A stretch of DNA of 10,573 bases from Desulfobacteraceae bacterium (GTDB lineage: Bacteria > Desulfobacterota > DSM-4660 > Desulfatiglandales > Desulfatiglandaceae): NCBI GenBank assembly GCA_020349865.1, contig CP070700.1:3355051-3365623 (forward strand). The letters run 5' to 3'. A model generated the notes under the pieces. That model saw nothing but the letters and a program-made list of their open reading frames with translations. It had not been told where the DNA came from and did no database searches. Positions 1 to 5,298 of this stretch are shown piece after piece. The position numbers were made by a program, and so were the translations under genes. Within the stretch, counting starts at the first letter, position 1; the number at the start of each line of letters is the position of its first letter.

Positions 1-237
1 GAGGTCATCTGTATCCTCGGCCGGATAGCCGGTCAGGCCCTGTTGGGGGGTGACTTCAAGATTACCCTCAAAAGGGGACAATGGCATTCTTATATGGATA
101 TCCCGGCTATGCCCACCTTTCACCCGGCCTATATATTAAGGAATCCGTCTCGAGAGCGTGAGCTAAAAGGCCAGGTATGGGAAGATATCAAAAAGATCAT
201 GAAACATCTGGGCCTGGAGGTCAAAAAAAATGACTAA
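1..237 (+). CDS. udg: Uracil-DNA glycosylase, family 4/5-like, C-terminal part (5' truncated by window edge)
   Basis: The reading frame is open from the first base to a TAA stop at 235-237, giving the last 78 residues of a protein whose start lies outside the window. The sequence HPAYILRNPS matches the conserved HPxxLLRNP-type loop of the iron-sulfur family 4/5 uracil-DNA glycosylases. It is preceded by a typical ILGRIAGQALLG helix and an RGQWHSYMDIPAMPTF strand, and followed by a VWEDIKKIMKHLGL helix. Such enzymes remove uracil left in DNA by cytosine deamination, starting base-excision repair in the cytoplasm. The N-terminal half, where the active-site motif and the cluster-binding cysteines would sit, cannot be seen, so family 4 and family 5 cannot be separated. 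The 3' end overlaps the start of nfeD by 8 bases, suggesting translational coupling, although the two functions look unrelated. Confidence 0.85.
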   Translation, partial: EVICILGRIAGQALLGGDFKITLKRGQWHSYMDIPAMPTFHPAYILRNPSRERELKGQVWEDIKKIMKHLGLEVKKND

Positions 238-1543
238 GCATAATACCGCGGCCTTGATCGGCTTTGTGCTGATCAGCCTAATAATATGGGGAACTCCGGT
301 TTTTGGAGCTTCTGAAAAAGTTCTGACCGAAAATGAAGTCTTCATTATTGGGCTTGAAGGTCCAATCAACCCTGGTACAGCCATGTATGTTACCAGAGGG
401 CTGGAAAAGGCAGTTAAACAAGGGGCAGGGCTTGCCATTCTCCGCATTGATACGCCGGGCGGGTTGGCTTCTTCCATGCGCACCATTGTCAAGGCCTTAT
501 TGAACTCACCAATCCCGGTTGCCGTATGGGTTGGGCCAAAGGGGGCCGGCGCAGCCTCTGCAGGCGTGATGATCACGGTGGCAGCCCATATTGCGGCAAT
601 GGCACCGGGGACGAACATAGGGGCTGCCCACCCTGTCACAGCGGGCGGTAAAGACATTGATAAGACCATGTCAGAGAAGGTGGTAAACGATATGGCCGCC
701 TATGCCAGGGGAATCGCGGAAGACAAGGGAAAAAACGGAGAATGGGTAGAGAAGGCCATTCGGGAAAGCGTATCCATAACCGCCGATGAAGCCCTTAAAA
801 ACAATGTGATCGATCTGGTGGCAAAGGACATCGACGAACTCCTCCAACTGCTGGATGGAAGGGAGGTCAATGTCGTTGGGGGTAAGATTACGCTCAAAAC
901 TGCGGACATGAAAAAGAACTATTTTCACCCCGGCTGGCGCGACAAGGTACTCAAGACCATCAGCGATCCAAACATTGCCTATATTCTTATGATGATCGGG
1001 CTTGCGGGCCTCTACTTTGAGCTGTCTCATCCAGGGGCCATTTTTCCGGGCGTGATCGGTGCCATATCCCTGATTCTCGCTTTTTTTTCCTTTCAGACGC
1101 TGCCGGTCAATTACGCAGGCCTCCTGCTCATTGTCCTGGCCATCATATTTTTTATTGCCGAGATCAAGGTGACCAGTTACGGTGTCCTCTCCATCGGGGG
1201 ATTGATTTCCTTGACCATAGGTTCTATTATGCTATTTGAGGAAGTGAGGGTTTCTCTAAAACTGATGGCGCCTACGATCCTTTTGGTGGGTGGGTTTTTT
1301 GTTGTTGTAGCTGGATTGGCATTCAGGGCCTATCGGGCCAAACCAAGGAGTGGAACGGATGGCCTTTTGGGAGATGTAGGCTTGGTGAAGGAACGGATAG
1401 ACCCGGAAGGACTGATCTTTGTGCACGGCGAGTACTGGCGAGCAACGGCCTCAGAAAGGGTTGAACCAGGAGAGAAGGTTGAAGTATTAGGGGTGGACGG
1501 TCTTATTTTACAGGTCAAAAAGGCCGACAAATACGAATATTAA
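230..1543 (+). CDS. nfeD: NfeD-family membrane-bound serine protease (ClpP-class), long form
   Basis: This 437-residue protein has the full-length (1b) NfeD architecture. A signal or anchor segment spans residues 7-26. A ClpP-like protease domain covers about 35-225. Membrane segments lie at roughly 248-264, 272-290, 296-311, 317-336 and 347-366, and a C-terminal OB-fold NfeD domain at about 375-432. The motif GAASAGV places the catalytic serine at Ser110, and SEKVVNDMAAYAR places the general-base lysine at Lys150, matching the Ser/Lys dyad known from the archaeal homologue PH1510. The oxyanion-type segment LRIDTPGG is at 71-78. The start ATG sits 9 bases after a GGAGG (216-220) inside the preceding gene. 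A slipin follows 15 bases downstream, the usual partner; in Pyrococcus the protease cleaves the C-terminal tail of its stomatin partner. A role in membrane protein quality control is inferred. All key residues are present, so the enzyme should be active. Confidence 0.93.
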   Translation: MTKHNTAALIGFVLISLIIWGTPVFGASEKVLTENEVFIIGLEGPINPGTAMYVTRGLEKAVKQGAGLAILRIDTPGGLASSMRTIVKALLNSPIPVAVWVGPKGAGAASAGVMITVAAHIAAMAPGTNIGAAHPVTAGGKDIDKTMSEKVVNDMAAYARGIAEDKGKNGEWVEKAIRESVSITADEALKNNVIDLVAKDIDELLQLLDGREVNVVGGKITLKTADMKKNYFHPGWRDKVLKTISDPNIAYILMMIGLAGLYFELSHPGAIFPGVIGAISLILAFFSFQTLPVNYAGLLLIVLAIIFFIAEIKVTSYGVLSIGGLISLTIGSIMLFEEVRVSLKLMAPTILLVGGFFVVVAGLAFRAYRAKPRSGTDGLLGDVGLVKERIDPEGLIFVHGEYWRATASERVEPGEKVEVLGVDGLILQVKKADKYEY

Positions 1544-1558
1544 CAAAAGGGGGACAAC

Positions 1559-2293
1559 ATGTTTTACATTCTTGCAATAGTGCTGATTGTGTTTTTTCTT
1601 GCAACAGCCATTAGAATTCTAAGGGAATATGAGCGAGGTGTGATCTTTCGTCTTGGCCGCGTGATAAAAACCAAAGGCCCGGGTTTGATTATCCTTATTC
1701 CGGTCATTGATAAAATGGTCAAGGTGAGCCTGCGCCTTGTGGCTATGGACGTGCCTCCTCAGGACGTGATCACCCGGGACAATGTCTCAGTTAAGGTGAA
1801 TGCGGTTATCTATTTCCGGGTCATGGACCCCACCAACGCCACCATCGAAGTGGAAAATTACCTGTTTGCCACGTCACAACTGGCACAGACCACCCTGCGG
1901 AGTGTGTGCGGGCAGGTGGAACTCGATGAACTACTGGCAGAAAGGGAAAAGATCAACACTCAGTTACAGAGCATCCTGGACAAACATACAGACCCGTGGG
2001 GCATAAAGGTCACCACTGTTGAAGTAAAGCATATTGACCTTCCCCAAGAGATGCAAAGGGCCATGGCCAAGCAGGCAGAGGCAGAGAGGGAGCGGCGAGC
2101 CAAGGTCATCAATGCGGAAGGTGAATTTCAGGCCGCCAACCGCCTGGCAGACGCCGCTGGTATTATATCAAAACACCCCGAAGCCCTTCAATTGAGATAT
2201 TTGCAGACCCTGAGGGAGATATCTTCGGAAAGCAATTCAACTACGCTCTTTCCAATACCGATTGATTTAATAACGCCTTTTATCAAAAAGTAG
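1559..2293 (+). CDS. Slipin / stomatin-like membrane protein (SPFH domain)
   Basis: This 244-residue protein has one N-terminal membrane segment (residues 1-18) followed by an SPFH/Band 7 domain. Typical slipin blocks are [12 protein letters not shown] (23-34), [12 protein letters not shown] (40-51), [20 protein letters not shown] (64-83) and [20 protein letters not shown] (107-126). A charged coiled-coil region rich in Ala, Glu and Arg covers about 163-200, and a hydrophobic tail ([14 protein letters not shown]) ends the protein. Such proteins form oligomeric scaffolds in the inner membrane. The gene lies 15 bases after nfeD with an AGGGGG ribosome binding site (1548-1553) 5 bases before its ATG, so the two are almost certainly co-transcribed. 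By analogy with the Pyrococcus PH1510/PH1511 pair, the hydrophobic tail is the likely cleavage target of the upstream protease; that is inference. The length is normal and nothing looks damaged. Confidence 0.93.
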   Translation: MFYILAIVLIVFFLATAIRILREYERGVIFRLGRVIKTKGPGLIILIPVIDKMVKVSLRLVAMDVPPQDVITRDNVSVKVNAVIYFRVMDPTNATIEVENYLFATSQLAQTTLRSVCGQVELDELLAEREKINTQLQSILDKHTDPWGIKVTTVEVKHIDLPQEMQRAMAKQAEAERERRAKVINAEGEFQAANRLADAAGIISKHPEALQLRYLQTLREISSESNSTTLFPIPIDLITPFIKK

Positions 2294-2363
2294 TGCCGTC
2301 AGAGTAAAGAAACGTTTGTTTTTTAGAGCACCTAATTGCAGGTCCATTTAGTTGTTCGGACTA

Positions 2364-2393
2364 TGGAAGACACAATGCTCCATGTGTCATCCA
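2364..2393. repeat. Imperfect hairpin in the slipin-RhoN spacer
   Basis: The arms GACACA (2369-2374) and TGTGTC (2383-2388) pair perfectly across an 8-base loop. An outer TGGA/TCCA pair (2364-2367 and 2390-2393) follows after one A-A mismatch. No T-run follows, so it is not a canonical intrinsic terminator. It sits about 65 bases before the next start codon in the 163-base spacer, and could be an operator or an RNA stem in the leader. The rest of this spacer shows no convincing promoter. Confidence 0.35.
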
Positions 2394-2456
2394 CTGTATG
2401 ATCACAAACATTATAGTTTGTTGAATATTTAAAGAAGCGGAGTAGGAGAATTTAGT

Positions 2457-2999
2457 ATGGCAGATGAAATTAAAAAGGAAGACAAACAGGAAGAAACACA
2501 GGTTGCCGAAAAACCTCTGGATGAGATGACTGTTAAGGAATTGAGGGAGATAGCCAGAGAGATTCCCGGGGTTACCGGGTTTAGCATTATGAAGAAAGAG
2601 GAGCTATTATCAGTCATCAAGAAAGATAGGGGGATCGAGGAAGAAATTAAGGAAGAAAAGCATGCCCTGAAAAAGCCCCTTGATAAAATGACGGCAAAGG
2701 AACTTAGAGAAGTAGCTAAAGAAATTCAGGGGGTTACCGGCGTAACTGCCATGAAAAAAGAGGAGCTGCTTGATCTTATCAAAAAAGACAGGGGCATTGA
2801 GGAAGAAAAACCAGTAAAAAAGGGAAAAGAGAAGAAAACCCAACGCATTTTAAGCGTAAAGGACCTGAAGAAAAAGGTCACCCAGTTTAGAGCGGAAAAA
2901 GAGAAAGCACGTGAGGCAAAAGACAAGAAAAAGGTTAATATTTTCCGGCGTCGTATTAATCGTTTGAAAAAACAGACAAGAAGGGTTGCTCAAGGCTGA
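2457..2999 (+). CDS. Small charged protein with two tandem Rho_N (SAP-like) domains
   Basis: This 180-residue, strongly Lys/Glu-rich protein carries two copies of a roughly 41-residue unit, at residues 20-60 and 74-114, identical at 31 of 41 positions. Each reads PLDxMTxKELRExAxEIxGVTG followed by MKKEELL and IKKDRGI. This matches the Rho termination factor N-terminal (Rho_N/SAP-like) helical fold, which contributes to nucleic-acid binding in Rho. The C-terminal third (about 120-180) is very basic, with RILSVKDLKKKVTQF resembling a decayed third copy and a final FRRRINRLKKQTRR stretch suited to nucleic-acid contact. No membrane segment or signal peptide is visible. The ATG lies 8 bases after TAGGAG (2443-2448). 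A strong terminator follows about 42 bases downstream, so it may be a single-gene unit. It lacks the ATPase portion of Rho. RNA or DNA binding is inferred; the biological role is unknown. Confidence 0.85.
   Translation: MADEIKKEDKQEETQVAEKPLDEMTVKELREIAREIPGVTGFSIMKKEELLSVIKKDRGIEEEIKEEKHALKKPLDKMTAKELREVAKEIQGVTGVTAMKKEELLDLIKKDRGIEEEKPVKKGKEKKTQRILSVKDLKKKVTQFRAEKEKAREAKDKKKVNIFRRRINRLKKQTRRVAQG
2514..2798 (+). repeat. Intragenic tandem duplication encoding the two Rho_N units
   Basis: Codons 20-60 (2514-2636) and 74-114 (2676-2798) encode near-identical domains separated by a 39-base acidic/basic linker. The similarity is visible in both protein and DNA (for example AAGAAAGAGGAGCT against AAAAAAGAGGAGCT), indicating duplication within the gene. 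Confidence 0.8.
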
Positions 3000-3041
3000 A
3001 ACAGGGGAATGGAAAACGTTTGGCTAATCATGCTGGTATCG

Positions 3042-3070
3042 GGGCCCTGGTTTTCCGGGGCCTGTTTTTT
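3042..3070 (+). terminator. Rho-independent terminator after the Rho_N-domain gene
   Basis: The arms GGGCCCTGG (3042-3050) and CCGGGGCCT (3055-3063) form a GC-rich stem of nine pairs including two G-T wobbles, closed by a TTTT loop. The stem is followed by GTTTTTT (3064-3070). It begins 42 bases after the stop codon of the upstream gene and separates that gene from ispD. Confidence 0.85.
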
Positions 3071-3194
3071 GTAACTGATCACAGAGTAGTAACATTTTGA
3101 GCCATTTTCTTCTGTGCTCCCTAGGGCGTAGACCCTATGGACCAGCGGCTTAAACTCGCGGCCTATGTTTAAAGATACGAGTGACCTACGGCGC

Positions 3195-3911
3195 ATGTCA
3201 AAAAAAGAGAATTTTGCTAACACATTCAAAACAGTGGCCATCATACCTGCGGGCGGATCAGGAATTCGCATGGGGGGCGATCAGGCCAAGCAGTTTATGG
3301 AGCTTGATGACAGGCCGCTTTTAGCAGTGACCCTTAAGCCTTTCCATGATTGCCGAAAAGTTGATGCAATCGTTTTGGTTGTTCCTTTAAGGGACGTAGA
3401 CTACTGCTGGAAGGAGATCGTCGAAAGATTCGAGCTGGAAAAGGTTAAGAAAGTCGTTCCTGGTGGTAAGCGGCGACAAGATTCAGTGAGGTTGGGTATT
3501 GAAGCAGCAGGGGAAAATTACGGCCTTGTTCTGATCCATGATGGCGTTCGTCCGGCCGTTGACGAAGCCCTAATAGAACGGGTGATCGAAAAGGCAAGGA
3601 CCCATCGGGCTGTAATCACCGCACTGCCTGCAAAAGAAACCGTTAAGGAGATCAACAGTCGTGGCGAGGTCGTAAAGACCTATGCCAGGCAGCAGGTGTG
3701 GCTGGTTCAGACCCCTCAGGTATTTCGTTATGAAGATATTGTAGCAGCCCACCAAAAGGCCCTTCATGAGGAATGGGGAGAGGCAACCGACGATTCAGTA
3801 TTGATTGAAAGACTTGGAATTCCAGTTACGGTGGTAGAGGGATGTGAAAAAAATATCAAGATAACAACACGTTACGACCTGGAACTTGCACGGTTTTTGT
3901 TAGGCCATTGA
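3195..3911 (+). CDS. ispD: 2-C-methyl-D-erythritol 4-phosphate cytidylyltransferase
   Basis: IspD joins CTP and 2-C-methyl-D-erythritol 4-phosphate to give CDP-methylerythritol in the non-mevalonate isoprenoid pathway. From the ATG at 3195 the protein is 238 residues, close to the roughly 230-240 usual for the family. It shows the nucleotide-binding motif PAGGSGIRMG (18-27) followed by AKQF, a lysine-rich CTP site in the usual place. It also has HDGVRP (115-120), TPQVF (173-177), ATDDSVL (197-203) and EGCEKNIKIT (215-224), which correspond to the signature blocks. Small departures are PAGG for the common PAAG, and HDGVRP for HDAARP. An ATG at 3165 in the same frame would add ten residues; neither start has a clear Shine-Dalgarno sequence, and 3195 was chosen because the shorter N-terminus fits the family better. 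ispF, a frequent neighbour, is not downstream. Confidence 0.92.
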   Translation: MSKKENFANTFKTVAIIPAGGSGIRMGGDQAKQFMELDDRPLLAVTLKPFHDCRKVDAIVLVVPLRDVDYCWKEIVERFELEKVKKVVPGGKRRQDSVRLGIEAAGENYGLVLIHDGVRPAVDEALIERVIEKARTHRAVITALPAKETVKEINSRGEVVKTYARQQVWLVQTPQVFRYEDIVAAHQKALHEEWGEATDDSVLIERLGIPVTVVEGCEKNIKITTRYDLELARFLLGH

Positions 3912-3912
3912 T

Positions 3913-3922
3913 GGGAGGGAGG
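3913..3922 (+). promoter_or_regulatory. Strong Shine-Dalgarno-like sequence without an obvious gene
   Basis: GGGAGGGAGG begins 1 base after the ispD stop. Nearby starts lead nowhere convincing. The GTG at 3922 overlaps the motif itself, a GTG at 3930 is followed at once by a stop, and the ATG at 3947 gives only Met-Ala-Lys before a stop. It may be a relic of a gene or start lost from this spacer, or chance. Confidence 0.3.
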
Positions 3923-3950
3923 TGCTACCGTGTGACCGGTTACCTGATGG

Positions 3951-3958
3951 CAAAGTGA
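3951..3958. repeat. Target-site duplication, left copy (CAAAGTGA)
   Basis: The eight bases CAAAGTGA lie directly before the left terminal repeat of the 297-base element and recur identically at 4256-4263. Confidence 0.85.
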
Positions 3959-4255
3959 GTAACAGTTTAGTGCTTTGGAAAAAACATCTTCGGGTTATCG
4001 GGCCGCGGGAATCTCTTTCAGAAGGGCCGCAACACAAATTCTTCGGTGCTTGTGGAACGCCCCCTTGGCCTTGTACAGGGGCGTGGAGCAGGCAGAGAAG
4101 GCTACTGTTATAAAGGAGTCTAACTTCTGGGGCTGTTCTGAGCTGAATTTTAAGGCCAATCTGCCGTTCGATGGAATGAGGCAGTTTTTTGCGGCCCTTC
4201 TGAAAGAGATACCCACGGCCCTTTTTGCACTATTTCCAAGCAGCTAAACTGTTAC
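3959..4255. mobile_element. 297-bp MITE-like element, IS66-type ends
   Basis: The ends are perfect 12-base inverted repeats, GTAACAGTTTAG (3959-3970) and CTAAACTGTTAC (4244-4255). Similarity continues inward through TGCTT and GGAAA with single-base gaps. A longer subterminal inverted repeat pairs 4000-4032 with 4189-4221, matching at 31 of 33 positions with a perfect 22-base core (4011-4032 against 4189-4210). A perfect 8-base direct repeat, CAAAGTGA, abuts both ends. IS66-family elements characteristically end in GTAA and duplicate 8 bases of target, so this is best read as a non-autonomous derivative moved by an IS66-type transposase elsewhere in the genome. The centre holds a smaller stem (ACGCCCC 4057-4063 with GGGGCGT 4078-4084). 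Short open frames run across it on both strands, but none has family features and the inverted-repeat parts encode mirrored residues, so they are judged non-coding. Confidence 0.85.
4000..4221. repeat. Subterminal inverted repeat arms of the MITE-like element
   Basis: The arm at 4000-4032 is the reverse complement of 4189-4221 except at two positions (4006/4215 and 4010/4211). The arms enclose 156 bases. A transcript across the element could fold into a long stem. Confidence 0.85.
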
Positions 4256-4263
4256 CAAAGTGA
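4256..4263. repeat. Target-site duplication, right copy (CAAAGTGA)
   Basis: This is identical to 3951-3958 and abuts the right terminal repeat. Removing the element and one copy joins the two flanks into a 124-base ispD-hemC spacer. Confidence 0.85.
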
Positions 4264-4295
4264 AACACCCCGTTAAAACTTCGTTTGTCATTCAT

Positions 4296-4313
4296 CCCCG
4301 ACAAAGGTCGGGG
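4296..4313. repeat. REP-like hairpin upstream of hemC
   Basis: CCCCGAC (4296-4302) and GTCGGGG (4307-4313) form a perfect 7-pair stem with an AAAG loop. The sequence resembles the small GC-rich hairpins scattered between genes in many proteobacterial genomes. It is followed by CATTCTGGCAC rather than a T-run, so it is not a convincing terminator. Confidence 0.5.
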
Positions 4314-4323
4314 CATTCTGGCA

Positions 4324-4335
4324 CTTTTCGAAAAG
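4324..4335. promoter_or_regulatory. 12-bp perfect palindrome just before the hemC start
   Basis: CTTTTCGAAAAG is a perfect palindrome ending 5 bases before the hemC ATG, where a ribosome binding site would be expected. It could be an operator or chance in A/T-rich sequence. No known regulator site is recognised. Confidence 0.25.
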
Positions 4336-4340
4336 ATACA

Positions 4341-5285
4341 ATGGTCCTTAAAATCGGCACGAGAGGTAGTAAACTGGCGCTTGCCCAGAGTCAGTGGGTC
4401 AAAGAAAAATTAGAGGCCAGGAATCTGGATCTTGTGGTGGAACTGGTCACCATTAAGACGACCGGTGACAAAATCCTGGATTCTCCCTTAAGCAAGATCG
4501 GTGGGAAGGCGCTGTTCGTGAAAGAAATCGAAGAAGCGCTTCTCAAAAAAGCGGTCGATTTGGCCATCCACAGTATGAAGGATATCCCCGCCGAACTGCC
4601 AGAAGGGCTTGCACTTTCTGCTTTCCCAGAACGAGAGGATCCTAGGGACGCCTTTGTCTCAATAGAATTTCAAACACTGGAAGATCTTCGCCAAGGGGCA
4701 AAAGTGGGGACCAGCAGTTTGAGAAGGGCAGCCCAGTTACTCGCCATGCGTCCTGACCTCAAATTAGTGCCTTTGAGGGGAAATGTGAACACCCGCCTCC
4801 GGAAGCTCGAAGAAGGAGAAGTGCAGGCAATTATCTTGGCCACTGCGGGCCTGAGACGTCTGGGGCTTGAAAGCCGCATCACTCAGGTCATTCCCTCAGA
4901 GCAGGTGCTACCGGCAATCGGCCAGGGGGCGCTGGGTCTGGAGGTAAGGTCGGACGATGAGAAGACAATAAACCTGCTTGAATTTCTGAACCACGAGGAA
5001 ACCGCCGTAACAGTCAGGGCAGAGCGGGCCTTTTTAAAGGAGCTGGAAGGCGGCTGTCAGGTTCCCATGGCTGCGTTTTGTCGTCTGAACCACAGCCAAC
5101 TCCATTTAGAGGGGATGGTTGCTGAGCTGGATGGGTCAAAAATTATTAGGAATAAAGTTACCGGAGAAAAGGCGAAGGCGGAACAAATCGGGGTCACATT
5201 GGCCAGAAAACTGATAGATGCCGGGGCAAATAAGATTCTGGCACACATTAATGGGAAATCACAAAACAGTGGAGCAATTTCTTAG
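4341..5285 (+). CDS. hemC: Porphobilinogen deaminase (hydroxymethylbilane synthase)
   Basis: HemC condenses four porphobilinogen units into hydroxymethylbilane, the linear tetrapyrrole precursor of heme, siroheme and cobalamin. The 314-residue protein from the ATG at 4341 is the normal family length. It opens with the signature IGTRGSKLALAQ (5-16). HSMKDIPAELP (77-87) contains the catalytic aspartate, Asp81. GTSSLRRAAQL (123-133) and PLRGNVNTRLRKL (144-156) line the substrate site, and GGCQVP holds Cys239, which carries the dipyrromethane cofactor. The frame is open further upstream to a GTG at 4260, but that start lies in the right-hand target duplication and would add 27 residues unlike the family. 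No clear Shine-Dalgarno sequence precedes 4341. cobA-hemD starts 13 bases after the stop, so the two form a tetrapyrrole operon. The insertion element now lies between this gene and ispD. Confidence 0.96.
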   Translation: MVLKIGTRGSKLALAQSQWVKEKLEARNLDLVVELVTIKTTGDKILDSPLSKIGGKALFVKEIEEALLKKAVDLAIHSMKDIPAELPEGLALSAFPEREDPRDAFVSIEFQTLEDLRQGAKVGTSSLRRAAQLLAMRPDLKLVPLRGNVNTRLRKLEEGEVQAIILATAGLRRLGLESRITQVIPSEQVLPAIGQGALGLEVRSDDEKTINLLEFLNHEETAVTVRAERAFLKELEGGCQVPMAAFCRLNHSQLHLEGMVAELDGSKIIRNKVTGEKAKAEQIGVTLARKLIDAGANKILAHINGKSQNSGAIS

Positions 5286-5298
5286 AAGGTAATAAGAA

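Noticed and set aside
2311..2338. Possible terminator after the slipin (AAAC, GTTT, T-run)
   Set aside because: The stem is only four A/T-rich pairs and too weak to support a terminator.
2325..2342. Possible sigma-54 promoter (GAGCAC then TTGCA)
   Set aside because: The -24 element lacks the essential GG and the spacing is one base short.
2990..3271. 93-residue minus-strand open frame across the ispD leader
   Set aside because: It overlaps the terminator and the conserved start of ispD, has no recognisable domain, and is best seen as a shadow frame; the underlying DNA is kept as a low-interest finding.
4071..4113. Outward promoter from within the insertion element driving hemC
   Set aside because: TTATAA at about 4108 has no -35 hexamer at suitable spacing; TTGTAC lies too far upstream.
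3922..4247. Overlapping short open frames inside the ispD-hemC gap (plus strand 3922-4113 and 3975-4247, minus strand 3995-4216)
   Set aside because: They run through the inverted-repeat element. The arms encode the same residues (GISFRRAA) on opposite strands, which is an effect of the repeat rather than conservation, and no domain is recognisable.
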